From: Gemmatimonadota bacterium
GTDB taxonomy: Bacteria > Gemmatimonadota > Gemmatimonadetes > Palauibacterales > Palauibacteraceae
Direction: 5' to 3'
Assembly: GCA_022826685.1 (NCBI GenBank)
Contig: JAJDUL010000020.1
Coordinates: 62,001-126,000 of the forward strand
DNA: 64,000 bases
Positions 41,790 through 51,044 of this stretch are shown here, piece by piece. A model generated the notes under the pieces. It saw only the letters and a list, made by a program, of their open reading frames with translations. It made no database searches and was not told the DNA's origin. How positions within the stretch are numbered: position 1 is the first letter of the stretch; each line of letters begins with the position of its first letter. Position numbers and translations under genes: made by a program.

Positions 41790-43807
41790 CGGGCCGGCAG
41801 GGCGAACGCCTGCAGCTTCGAGTCGACCTGTCCGTCGGCGGAGGTCGCGACGACGACGAACTGGCGTCCGGACCGTGTGCGATAGGTCATCGGGTTGCCG
41901 CGCCCCAACCCCTCACCCAGGTCCCCTCGCCACAGCGTGGTCCCGTCGCGGACATCCATGGCCTCGATCCACGGAGTTCCGCCCGCGAGGAACACGATCC
42001 CGCCCCCCGTCGCCAGCGGCCCCGACGTCGTGCCGTGGCTCTGCGGCGTGCCTCCCATGGGGGGAAGGTCGAGTCCCGCCAGCGCCGGGTGCTCCCGGAT
42101 CACGGAGTCGTCCCCGAACGGACGCTGCCACAGGTGGTCGCCCGTGTTGAGGTCGATCGCCGTGATCGTGCCGTAGGGCGGCTTGAGGATCGGAAGCCCG
42201 CCGGCCACCGAGAGCGTGCTCGCGAAGTTCGGGAGATAGTCCGCGTCCCCGGCCCCCGGCTCCGCTGCGGCGACGCGGGCCAGGAAGGGATCGTCATACG
42301 CCTTCACGAACATGTGGCCGCTCTCGGGATCGATCGCCGCGCCGCCCCACCCCGCCCCGCCGATGAGGCCCGGCATCATGATCGTCCCCTCGACGGAAGG
42401 CGGCGTGAAGATCGGCCCGGTGCGGTGACGCCGGAACACCTCCAGCGCCTCCGCGCGCAACTCTGGCGTGAAGTCGATGAGGTCGTCTTCCGTGATCCCC
42501 TGCCGGGAGAACGGGGCGGGCCGCGTCGGGAACGGCTGGGTCGGCCACGGCACCTCGCCGGGAACCGTGCTCTCCGGCACCGCGCGCTCCTCGACCGGCC
42601 ACACGGGCTCGCCGGTCACCCGGTCGAGCACGTACGTGAACGCCGTCTTCCCCACCGCCACAACCGCGTCGACCTCGCGCCCGCCGACCTCGATCGTCAC
42701 GAGCGCGGGGGGCGCGGGCAGGTCGTAGTCCCACAGCCCGTGGTGCACGGTCTGGAAGTGCCACACGCGCTCGCCCGTTCGCGCGTCGAGGCACACGAGC
42801 GATTCCGCGAACAGGTTCTGGCCCCGCCGGTGCCCGCCGTAGAAGTCGTTGTTCGGCGTGGAGACGGGCAGGTAGAGGAACCCCCGCTCCGGGTCCAGCG
42901 AGAACGGTGCCCACACGTTGGCCGAGCCCGTGTAAGACCAGGACCCATCCTCCCACGTCTCGACCCCGAACTCCCCCTCCTTGGGGATGGTGTGGAAAGT
43001 CCAGAGCAGCTCCCCGGTGCGCGCGTCGAACGCCTGCACGTCGCCCGGAGGATTGTTGCGGTAGATCCGGTTGTCCGGGACGCCGCTGCCCACGATCACG
43101 ATGTCCTCGAACACGACGGCGGGAGAAGTGTTGGAGATGTGAAGCCGGTTCGCGTCCCAGGCGAGACCCTCCGTCAGGTCGACCTCGCCTCCGTCCCCGA
43201 AATCGGGGATCGGCTCCCCGGTGGCGGCGTCGAGCGCGATCAGCCGCCAGCGCGAGTTCAGGAAGATCCGCCGCTCCCGCCCGTCGCTCCACTGGGCGAT
43301 TCCGCGGTGACAGAAGCGGCAGCCGCGGTGGAGGTTACCCCACTCCCACGCCTTGGGATCGTAGCTCCAGAACTCCTCTCCCGACTCGGCGTCCAGGGCG
43401 ACGACGCGGCTATAGGGGGTGGAGAGCCACATCGTGTCGTTGATGACGATCGGCGTCGCCTCGAACGCCCCCGGCGCCACGCGCTCGCCCTGGATGGGGC
43501 TCGCCGCATCGGGAATCGGTTCCTCTCCCGTCTCCCAAACCCAGGCTGCCTCGAGTTCGGCGACGTTCGAGCGGTCGATCTCCGTGAGGGACGAATACTT
43601 GAGACCGCCCGGGTCGCCGCCGTAGACGGGCCAGTCGTCACCTGCATAGGCGTCACCCGCGTACGCCGCCGTCGGAGGCAGGCGTTCGTCGGCACCGCTC
43701 GCCGCCTCGTCGCCGGCGCACCCCGAGAGCGCCACTCCGAGCGCCAGCCATCCGAGGGCCGGCATGGCCGGGGAAACGCGGGGAGTAACGAACGGTCGTC
43801 GGGGCAT
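41786..43807 (-). CDS. PQQ-type quinoprotein dehydrogenase lipoprotein with internal CxxCH
   Basis: The predicted protein has 673 residues. The lipobox is 'LSGC' (Cys30). The rest is an eight-bladed beta-propeller of the pyrroloquinoline-quinone glucose/alcohol dehydrogenase superfamily: 'DWPVYGGDPGGLKYSSLTEI', Trp-docking repeats ('LDAESGEEFWSYDP', 'FDARTGELLWTFHT', 'LDARTGERVWHFQTVHHG') and 'GGAGWGGAAIDPESG'. It should oxidise an alcohol or sugar in the periplasm using PQQ. Residues 163-167 read Cys-Arg-Phe-Cys-His where relatives have 'xxFVHRG', making a c-type-heme-like CxxCH. The ATG at 43807 has GGAGG five bases upstream. No PQQ synthesis genes are in the window. Confidence 0.85.
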   Translation of the reverse strand: MPRRPFVTPRVSPAMPALGWLALGVALSGCAGDEAASGADERLPPTAAYAGDAYAGDDWPVYGGDPGGLKYSSLTEIDRSNVAELEAAWVWETGEEPIPDAASPIQGERVAPGAFEATPIVINDTMWLSTPYSRVVALDAESGEEFWSYDPKAWEWGNLHRGCRFCHRGIAQWSDGRERRIFLNSRWRLIALDAATGEPIPDFGDGGEVDLTEGLAWDANRLHISNTSPAVVFEDIVIVGSGVPDNRIYRNNPPGDVQAFDARTGELLWTFHTIPKEGEFGVETWEDGSWSYTGSANVWAPFSLDPERGFLYLPVSTPNNDFYGGHRRGQNLFAESLVCLDARTGERVWHFQTVHHGLWDYDLPAPPALVTIEVGGREVDAVVAVGKTAFTYVLDRVTGEPVWPVEERAVPESTVPGEVPWPTQPFPTRPAPFSRQGITEDDLIDFTPELRAEALEVFRRHRTGPIFTPPSVEGTIMMPGLIGGAGWGGAAIDPESGHMFVKAYDDPFLARVAAAEPGAGDADYLPNFASTLSVAGGLPILKPPYGTITAIDLNTGDHLWQRPFGDDSVIREHPALAGLDLPPMGGTPQSHGTTSGPLATGGGIVFLAGGTPWIEAMDVRDGTTLWRGDLGEGLGRGNPMTYRTRSGRQFVVVATSADGQVDSKLQAFALPAR

Positions 43808-43904
43808 GCGTCCTCCGGGGTGTCTGCAGCAAGTGAATCACAGGGGCGGGAATCTGGGGGGCGCCAGCGGATGCGGCGAGTCCGGCGCCGCCTTCGGCAG
43901 TCGA

Positions 43905-44738
43905 TCAGTCCCTGGCGAGGAGCCCCGGGTTGTGTCGGCAGGCATAGTCCACGCAGGCCTGCCAGTCCGTCTCGTAGAAGGCGCGGGAGCGCGCGAGTTG
44001 AGCTTCGGTGAGAAGTGGGTCGGAACTCAGCATCCGCTCCGGCACCACCCGTCCGAGCGCCACGCCCGCGTGCCAGGCGAACCGTCGACCCCGGACCCGA
44101 AGCCATCGGAGGACGGCGGGCCCGGGGTCGGCGCTCCGCTTCGCCGGCCAGCGTCGACGCACCTCCCGCAGGAATCTGTACTGTCGGTCTCGATAGGAGC
44201 GGTTCGACGGACGGAACGAGATGTCGGTCTCGTCGTACGACGCGCCCACGTAGTCCGCGATCGTTCGGACGAAGGCGCGCCGATCCGCGACGAGCCGGTC
44301 GAAGAAAAGGACGAGCGGCGGGTGTTCGAAGTGATCCTCGAGCACCCGGATGCGCTCGCGGAAGAGGGCCGAGGATCGGGGCCGGACGCCTTCGTCCCGC
44401 TCGAAGTCGATGAACGCCTCGAACGGGACGTAGCGCAGCTCCTTGATCTCCCGGAGATACACCGACCGGAGCCACTCATCGTGGCGGCGGAGGATCAGGA
44501 TCGGCCGGGCCGCCGGCGCCACCCCCGCGAACCACTCCACGGAGGGCGTCAACTCGCGGTATCCGAGCTGTCGGGACACGAGGATGGGAAGGTCTCCACC
44601 CCGCCGCACCACCTTCGCGCTCTGACGAAACCGGGTGCGCGGGACGTAGCGCACCCCTCGAAAGTGCGGAAACACCCGCTCCTGCAGCCACCGCGAAGCC
44701 GCCCGCCCCGCCCCAACATGAAAAAAGACGTCCGGCAT
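43905..44738 (-). CDS. Sulfotransferase-family protein
   Basis: The predicted protein has 277 residues. The N-terminal 'FFHVGAGRAASRWLQ' is in the place of the 5'-phosphosulfate loop of PAPS-dependent sulfotransferases, although the usual Lys is Arg; 'ILILRRHDEWLRSVYLRE' matches the 3'-phosphate-binding Arg...Ser segment. It is probably cytoplasmic or membrane-associated, transferring sulfate to a sugar or lipid; the acceptor is unknown. Start ATG 44738 overlaps the last base of the recQ stop (TGATG). Confidence 0.7.
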   Translation of the reverse strand: MPDVFFHVGAGRAASRWLQERVFPHFRGVRYVPRTRFRQSAKVVRRGGDLPILVSRQLGYRELTPSVEWFAGVAPAARPILILRRHDEWLRSVYLREIKELRYVPFEAFIDFERDEGVRPRSSALFRERIRVLEDHFEHPPLVLFFDRLVADRRAFVRTIADYVGASYDETDISFRPSNRSYRDRQYRFLREVRRRWPAKRSADPGPAVLRWLRVRGRRFAWHAGVALGRVVPERMLSSDPLLTEAQLARSRAFYETDWQACVDYACRHNPGLLARD

Positions 44739-46297
44739 CAACCTTCGCGCAGGGCGTCGAGGAAGACTTCGCCGTACTGCTGGAGCTTGGCGGGGCCGAT
44801 GCCGGGCACGCGCAGCATCTCCTCGGGCGAGCCGGGGCGCAGGTCGATGAGGTCCCATAGCACCTGGTCGCTGAACACGATGTAGGCGGGGACGCCTCGC
44901 TCGTCCGCCAGTTGCTTCCGCAGGGTGCGGAGGCGCTGGAAGGTGGGGTCCGACGGCGACCGGTCGGCCTCGACCGCCGCGGTCCGCCTCCGGGAGCCCG
45001 CCGCGCGCGCCTTCCGCTTCAGGACGGGGAGCACGTCCACGAGATCCGTCACGCCTATTCCCGTGCACACGTCGCACGACTCGCCGCACCCGTCGAAATC
45101 TTCCCCGAAGTACGCGAGCAACCCGCGGTGGCGGCACACGTCGCGGTCCGCGAGGCGGAAGAGGTCGACGGCCGCCCGGCGCTTCGCCTCGCGCACCGTC
45201 GGATCGTCGATTTCGGCGAGGAACCGCTCGCGCACCTTCACGTCCGCCCACGAGTAGAAGAGGACGCAGTCGCTGGGGAGCCCGTCGCGCCCCGCGCGGC
45301 CGATCTCCTGGTACCACGACTCGATGTCCGACGGCATGTCCCGGTGGATGACGAAGCGGACGTTGGATTTGTCGATCCCCATCCCGAAGGCGATCGTCGC
45401 CACGACCACGTCGACCTCGTCGCGGGCGAACGCGTCCTGGTGCTCGGCCCGCGCGTCGTCGTCGAGTCCCGCGTGGTACGGGACCGCGTCGACGCCTTCG
45501 CGCCGGAGGAACTCCGCCATCTGTTCCACGGACTTTCTCGACAGACAGTAGACGATCCCGCTCTCACCCCGGTGGCGGCGGATCAATCCCAGGATCTCGG
45601 CCCGCGTATTTCCTTCCCCCTTCTTTCGGCAGACGACGCGCAGGTTCGAGCGAAAGAAGGAACCCTTGTATCCCTCGGGCTTCCTCATCCCCAACTGCCG
45701 AACGATGTCGGCGGCGACTCTGCGCGTGGCGGTCGCGGTGAGCGCGAGGACGGGCAGTCCGTTCCCGCCCGCGCGTTGATCGCGAATCTCGTCCCGCAGT
45801 CCCTGAAGCGCCCGGTAGGAAGGGCGGAAGTCGTGTCCCCATTGCGAGATGCAGTGCGCCTCATCGACGACGATCAGGGAGAGCGGCGCGTAGCGCAGGC
45901 GTTCCCGCATGTGCGGACCCAGCGCTTCCGGCGCGAGATAGACGAGTTCATAGTCCCCACGCTCGAATCCCCGCAATCGGCGCCGGCGCTCGTCCGCCGC
46001 GAGAGACGAGTTGATCGCCGTGGCGCGGAACCCGACGTCGCGGAGCGCGTCGACCTGGTCCTTCATCAGGCTGATGAGCGGGGAGAGGACGAGCACGGTC
46101 CCGGGCATGATGCGGGCCGGGATCTGGAAGGTGAGCGACTTTCCCGCCCCGGTGGGCATAACGCCTATGCAGTCCCGCCCCGCCAGGACCGAGTCGATGA
46201 TGTGCGCCTGTCCCGGCCGGAACTCGTCGTAACCGAAGACGTCGCGCAGGACGGATTCCGGGTCGTGGGGTCGGGGGTCGCTCATCTCGGTGAACAT
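44738..46297 (-). CDS. recQ: ATP-dependent DNA helicase RecQ
   Basis: The predicted protein has 519 residues, shorter than E. coli RecQ (about 610). Walker A '[12 protein letters not shown]', DEAH box '[19 protein letters not shown]', motif VI '[10 protein letters not shown]', the zinc-binding Cys set ('CRHRGLL' then 'CGESCDVC') and a C-terminal HRDC domain (about 450-519, '[15 protein letters not shown]') are visible. The winged-helix domain between zinc site and HRDC is largely missing. It unwinds DNA in the RecF recombination pathway. An alternative ATG lies at 46285. The sulfotransferase gene follows with a one-base overlap, which looks incidental. Confidence 0.93.
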   Translation of the reverse strand: MFTEMSDPRPHDPESVLRDVFGYDEFRPGQAHIIDSVLAGRDCIGVMPTGAGKSLTFQIPARIMPGTVLVLSPLISLMKDQVDALRDVGFRATAINSSLAADERRRRLRGFERGDYELVYLAPEALGPHMRERLRYAPLSLIVVDEAHCISQWGHDFRPSYRALQGLRDEIRDQRAGGNGLPVLALTATATRRVAADIVRQLGMRKPEGYKGSFFRSNLRVVCRKKGEGNTRAEILGLIRRHRGESGIVYCLSRKSVEQMAEFLRREGVDAVPYHAGLDDDARAEHQDAFARDEVDVVVATIAFGMGIDKSNVRFVIHRDMPSDIESWYQEIGRAGRDGLPSDCVLFYSWADVKVRERFLAEIDDPTVREAKRRAAVDLFRLADRDVCRHRGLLAYFGEDFDGCGESCDVCTGIGVTDLVDVLPVLKRKARAAGSRRRTAAVEADRSPSDPTFQRLRTLRKQLADERGVPAYIVFSDQVLWDLIDLRPGSPEEMLRVPGIGPAKLQQYGEVFLDALREG

Positions 46298-46439
46298 ACG
46301 ACGGATATCCGCCGGGGGCTCAACGTGACCTCAACCGCGTGACGCCCGTCTCCTTCGCGAGGCCGTGCGTCGACGCTGCCGTGCGCGCGGGCGCGCGCGA
46401 ACCCTTTCACTCGTCTCGGTGTCGATAGAGTTTGAGGGG

Positions 46440-46468
46440 TCTGGCCACGTCAGCTCTGGCCACGTCAG
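46440..46468. repeat. Direct repeat upstream of the first TPR-thioredoxin gene
   Basis: TCTGGCCACGTCAG occurs at 46440-46453 and again at 46455-46468, a 15-bp period, 32 bp before the ATG at 46501. The outer edges GGGTCTG/CAGACCC add a short inverted repeat. It could be an operator or a replication-slippage product; no regulator is known. Confidence 0.5.
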
Positions 46469-46500
46469 ACCCAGGACGTCCCTGCCCCGGAGGTGTGCCG

Positions 46501-48747
46501 ATGTCGACGCGTTCCCGTCTTTCCGGCCCGAAGGTCGGACTCTTGCTTCCGCTGGTTGTGTTCGCGGGCGCGATGCTTGGAGCGTGCGGGGACGGTGCCG
46601 CTCCGCCCGACCATACCGCCGAGGAACTCGAGGCGGCGAAGGCCGAACTCCGGGACCACGCGCGGCTGCGCACCTTCGAGGCCGGCAAGCTGTTCGGCGA
46701 GGAGTGGGTCGCCCGCGCTCCGGACGACGCGGAACTCCGTGGGCTCTACGCCTACCAGCTCGTGGGCTGGCGGCTGGCGAAGGAGGTCCACGAGCAGGCT
46801 GATGCGATCCTCGCGGACGACCCCGGGAATCCATGGGGCCTCTACGCGAAGGGCTACGCGCACTACGTCGACAACGAAGTGACACCCGCCATCGAGTTGG
46901 TCCGCGAGGCGTGGGAGGCAGCTCCCCAACCCGAGTTCGCCTCCCTCTACCTCCGGGTGTTGAGCCGGGACGACTTCGAGGCGGCGTGGGAGTTCCTCGA
47001 AGGGCTCGACGAAGAAGCCCGCGGGTGGCCGGAGGTCCTCCGGATGCAGGCCGAGTTGGAGTCCCAGGCCCGCTACCGGCGCCAGGATCCGACATGGGCG
47101 GATTCCAGCCGCGCGACGTGGGCCGAGTTCAAGGAACGGTTCCCGGACCACGTGCTGGGCTACACCAGGTTGGCCAACGAGGCGTATCAAGCGCGGCGCA
47201 TGGATGAGTGGACGCCGCTCATGGAGGCGGCCCTCGAGTTGGCGCCGGGCTCATCGGAAGTGCGGGGCCAGCACTGGCGGGGTCTGTGGATGTCGGAACT
47301 GCTTCCGAGAGAGGAACGTCGACCGGCCGTTGAAGCGAGCATGGCGGCGTTCCGCGAGGCGAGCCCCGAGACACCGCCCGGCCTGTACGCGATGGCTTCG
47401 ATGTACCGGAACATGGAAGACGAAGAGCGGGCGGCCGAACTCGAAGCGCGCATCGTCGAGAGCGACCCGGGGAGTTATTACGCTTCGATGGTCTACCTCG
47501 CCGAGCTGCAGGGGGCCAACGACAAGCTCTCTGAACTCCGGGAAGAGCACGACTCGGACTCGCCCGAGGTGCGGGCCCAACTCGAAGTCGTGCGAGAGGC
47601 CGTGTACGAGTACCTGGAGCGGCCGCTGTACAGCGACACCTACAAGGGCACCGCCTACATCACGCTCTATTTCGCCCTCAATGCGATGGATCCGATTCCG
47701 GTGGAGGACTTCGCCGACGCCGTGCGGGGACTCGCGGCGCACGAGACTCTCAACCCGCACATCACCTTCGGGACGGCCCCGCTGGCCATGATCGACAACA
47801 CGCCGTATGCCCTGGAGGCCGCCGACATCGTGCGCGAGGGCGTGCCGGTGATGCTGGAGCGCGTCATGGATTCGCGCGACTTCTTCGATACCGAAGGCGA
47901 GTTCGATCAGGCGCTCCGGTCGTCGTTGAGCCAGATCTACGACGTGATCGGCTGGGCCCACGTGCAGGCCGGCCGTGCGGAGGACGGACGTCACACCCTC
48001 GAACGCGCGCTGGCGATCTCCGAGAACAGCCGTGACGTCCGCTACCACTTGGGACAGGTATACGAGCAACTGGCCGCCGAGGCCGAGGAACAGGGCAACG
48101 CCGAGGCCGCGACGGAGTGGCTCGACCAGGCAGAAGACTCCTATATCGCCGGATTCGGTGCCAGCCGGGGCACGAACCCCAACGAGGCGGCGCTCGAAGC
48201 GCTCTATGAGAGCCGCAACGGGAGCCGCGAGGGGATCGAGGAGTACCTCGCGACGCTCGACGAACGCGACCGGATCCGGCGCCGCGACCGCATCCTCGAG
48301 TCACGGGTCGAAGCGGCGGGGACCTACGAACCGTTCCAGCTCGCCCGGCTGGACGGCGAGATGGTCGACTCCGCCGACCTCGAGGGGAAGATCGCCGTGC
48401 TCCACTTCTGGGGGACGTGGTGCGGACCGTGCATCGTCGAGATGCCCGAGTATCAGAAGTTCGACGAACGCTACCGGGAAGACGCGGAAGTGGCGGTGAT
48501 CTCGATCAGCAACGACCGCACGAACGACGTGATCGAGGACTACCTGGCGAAGAACGGCTTCGACTTCACCGTGCTCGTCGACGACGACTACGTGACGCGC
48601 GCGGGCGTGAGCGCCTGGCCGACGACCTGGTTCGTCGACCGGGAGGGCTACGTACAGTTCGTCAAGATCGGCACCGCCCTGAAGCTCGACGAGGAGTTCT
48701 CCTGGCGCGTGGAGGCTCTCCGAGAGGAGGCGACGAGCAGTCCGTGA
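46501..48747 (+). CDS. TPR-containing lipoprotein with C-terminal TlpA-like thioredoxin domain (paralogue 1)
   Basis: The predicted protein has 748 residues. Lipobox 'LGAC' (Cys29). Residues ~40-590 are helical and TPR-like (for example 'HTLERALAISENSRDVRYHLGQ' region). Residues ~605-748 form a TlpA/ResA-type thioredoxin domain with 'FWGTWCGPCIVEMPEY' (Cys641, Cys644) and the cis-Pro 'WPTTWFVD'. It should be an envelope-anchored thiol-disulfide reductase tied to a protein-binding scaffold. The start has GGAGG seven bases upstream. The following gene is a close paralogue, 47 bp downstream. Confidence 0.85.
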   Translation: MSTRSRLSGPKVGLLLPLVVFAGAMLGACGDGAAPPDHTAEELEAAKAELRDHARLRTFEAGKLFGEEWVARAPDDAELRGLYAYQLVGWRLAKEVHEQADAILADDPGNPWGLYAKGYAHYVDNEVTPAIELVREAWEAAPQPEFASLYLRVLSRDDFEAAWEFLEGLDEEARGWPEVLRMQAELESQARYRRQDPTWADSSRATWAEFKERFPDHVLGYTRLANEAYQARRMDEWTPLMEAALELAPGSSEVRGQHWRGLWMSELLPREERRPAVEASMAAFREASPETPPGLYAMASMYRNMEDEERAAELEARIVESDPGSYYASMVYLAELQGANDKLSELREEHDSDSPEVRAQLEVVREAVYEYLERPLYSDTYKGTAYITLYFALNAMDPIPVEDFADAVRGLAAHETLNPHITFGTAPLAMIDNTPYALEAADIVREGVPVMLERVMDSRDFFDTEGEFDQALRSSLSQIYDVIGWAHVQAGRAEDGRHTLERALAISENSRDVRYHLGQVYEQLAAEAEEQGNAEAATEWLDQAEDSYIAGFGASRGTNPNEAALEALYESRNGSREGIEEYLATLDERDRIRRRDRILESRVEAAGTYEPFQLARLDGEMVDSADLEGKIAVLHFWGTWCGPCIVEMPEYQKFDERYREDAEVAVISISNDRTNDVIEDYLAKNGFDFTVLVDDDYVTRAGVSAWPTTWFVDREGYVQFVKIGTALKLDEEFSWRVEALREEATSSP

Positions 48748-48794
48748 CCGGGACGCACCGGACGACGAGAACGCACGCCGCCGGGAGGTACACC

Positions 48795-51023
48795 ATGCCG
48801 TCTCGCTCCACTCCTCCCGTCCTCCGAGTCGGACTCCTCCTCGCGTGCGCTGCCCTCGCAAGCTGCGGCACGCCGCCCGACTACACGCCCGAAGAACTTG
48901 AGGCGGCGAAGGCCGAACTTCGGGACCACGTGCGCCTCCGCACTTTCGAGGCCGGCTTGATGTTCGGCGAGGAATGGGTCACACGTGCGCCGGACGACGC
49001 CGAACTCCGGGCCCTCTACGCGGAACAACTCGCGGCCTGGTGGTTGTTCAAGGAAACCCGCGAGCAGGCGGACGCCATCCTTGCCGGTGACCCGGACAAC
49101 CCCTGGGGACACTACGCGCAGGCGCTTTCGTACTTCGCGGAGAACGAATGGGACCTCGCGCGCGAGCCCAGTCTGAGAGCGTGGGAGACGTCGCCCCGTC
49201 CCGAGTTCGCGGCAGCCCATCTCCAATCGCTCCGCCTCGACGGCGTCGAGGGGGCCCGCGCCTTCCTTGCTGCGCTGGATTCGGCTACCCGGGCGACGCC
49301 GGAACTCCTCATTGCGCGCGCCCAACTGGAATCTCAGGCGCAGTACGAGCTGAGCGATCCGGCATGGGCCGACTCGAGCCTCGCCACATACGCGGAGCTG
49401 CGGGAGCAGTTCCCGGATCACGTTATTGGACACCTCCGGGCGGCCGAAAACCTCTTCCGCGCCAACCGGCCGGAAGAGGCGTTGCCGCTGATCGAGCGGG
49501 CCGTGGCGCTCGCGCCCGGATCGGTCGACGTCCGGCAGTGGCACTGGTGGATCCTGTTCGAATCGGACGTTCTCCCCGCCGATGAGCGGCGTCCGGCCGT
49601 CGAGGCCAGCATCACCGAGTTCACGGAGGCGGGGCCCGAGTCCATCCGCGGATTCTCTGCCGTGGCAAGCATGTACAGGGATATGGGGGACACGGATCGG
49701 GCCGAGGAACTCGAGGCTCTGGTCGTCGAGCGCGCTCCCCTCAGTCGCCACGCATCGCTGATTTACGCACGGGAATACAATGCGGAGAGCAGCGAACTCA
49801 ACCGTCTCTACCAGACGAAAGGCCGCGACTCACCCGAGTACCGGGCGCAACTCGAGGTCGTGCGCGACGCCGTGAACCGCTTCCTTGAACGCCCGCGGTA
49901 CTCGGATCGACAGTTGGCTGGCGCGTACCTGCGCCTCTACTTCGCACTCAGTCAAATGGATCCGCCGCCCGCCGAGGAATTGGCGGCGGCCGTTCGTGGA
50001 CTTGTCCGGTACGACGAGCTGAACCCCCACATCACGTACGGAGACGCGCTGGTTGCCATGGCCGAGTCCACTCCGTATGCCGCCGAGGCGGCCGAGTTCG
50101 CGAGGGACCGAGGTCTCGAGGCGGCCATCGACCGAGTCCAGAACTTCGGGACCGTCTTCAGGACCGAAGGGGAGCGCGAGCAGAGCCTGCGCTACTACCT
50201 GAGCATCGTCTACGACGCCATGGGGTGGGGCTACTTCAAGGCGGGCCGGGTCGAGGACGGGCGTCACGCGCTCGAACGCGCGCTGGCGCTCACGGAGGCC
50301 AATCGAGAAGCCCGATACCACCTCGGGCAGGTCTACGAACGCTTCGCAGACGAGGCGGAGGCCGACGGAGATGAGGTCCGTGCGGTCGAGTGGCTGGACC
50401 GTGCGGAGGACTCGTACATCGCTGGCCTCGGGAGTACGCAGGTGGGTGAGAACCCCAGTCAGGCCGCAATCGAAGCGCTCTATGAGCGCCGCTACGGTAG
50501 TCGCGAAGGGATGGGGGAATACCTCGACACGCTGGACGAGCGCGATCAGATCCGCCGGCGCGAGCGGATCCTGGAGTCACGCGTCGAGGCTGCGGGGACG
50601 TACGAACCGTTCCGGTTGGCGCGGATCGATGGGTCGCTGGTCGACTCGGCGGACCTCGACGGCAAGATCGCGGTGGTGCACTTCTGGGGCACCTGGTGCG
50701 GTCCCTGCATCGTCGAGATGCCCGAATACCAGAAGTTCGACCTCCGCTACCGGGACGACCCCGAAGTGCGCGTGGTGTCGATCAGCAACGACAACTCGCG
50801 CCAGATCGTCGACGAATACCTTGCCCGCAACGACTTCGACTTCGAGGTACTCATGGACGATGGCTACGTGCAGCGGGCTGGTATATCGGGCTGGCCGACA
50901 ACGTGGTTCGTGGACCGCGACGGTTACATCCAGTTCGTCAAGCGCGGCAACACCTCGAAGCTCGACGAGGAGTTTTCCTGGCGCGTGGAGGCACTCCGCG
51001 AGGAGACGACGAACAGCCCCTGA
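48795..51023 (+). CDS. TPR-containing lipoprotein with C-terminal TlpA-like thioredoxin domain (paralogue 2)
   Basis: The predicted protein has 742 residues. Lipobox 'LASC' (Cys24). Same architecture as the preceding gene, with similarity along the full length and strongest in the thioredoxin domain ('FWGTWCGPCIVEMPEY' identical; Cys635, Cys638) and in the first 60 mature residues ('ELEAAKAELRDH'). Paralogue divergence is greater in the middle TPR-like region, which suggests different binding partners. GGGAGG lies six bases before the ATG. Together the pair looks like a tandem duplication of a 2.25-kb unit. Confidence 0.85.
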   Translation: MPSRSTPPVLRVGLLLACAALASCGTPPDYTPEELEAAKAELRDHVRLRTFEAGLMFGEEWVTRAPDDAELRALYAEQLAAWWLFKETREQADAILAGDPDNPWGHYAQALSYFAENEWDLAREPSLRAWETSPRPEFAAAHLQSLRLDGVEGARAFLAALDSATRATPELLIARAQLESQAQYELSDPAWADSSLATYAELREQFPDHVIGHLRAAENLFRANRPEEALPLIERAVALAPGSVDVRQWHWWILFESDVLPADERRPAVEASITEFTEAGPESIRGFSAVASMYRDMGDTDRAEELEALVVERAPLSRHASLIYAREYNAESSELNRLYQTKGRDSPEYRAQLEVVRDAVNRFLERPRYSDRQLAGAYLRLYFALSQMDPPPAEELAAAVRGLVRYDELNPHITYGDALVAMAESTPYAAEAAEFARDRGLEAAIDRVQNFGTVFRTEGEREQSLRYYLSIVYDAMGWGYFKAGRVEDGRHALERALALTEANREARYHLGQVYERFADEAEADGDEVRAVEWLDRAEDSYIAGLGSTQVGENPSQAAIEALYERRYGSREGMGEYLDTLDERDQIRRRERILESRVEAAGTYEPFRLARIDGSLVDSADLDGKIAVVHFWGTWCGPCIVEMPEYQKFDLRYRDDPEVRVVSISNDNSRQIVDEYLARNDFDFEVLMDDGYVQRAGISGWPTTWFVDRDGYIQFVKRGNTSKLDEEFSWRVEALREETTNSP

Positions 51024-51044
51024 CCGCGCTGCCGCGCCGGCCCT

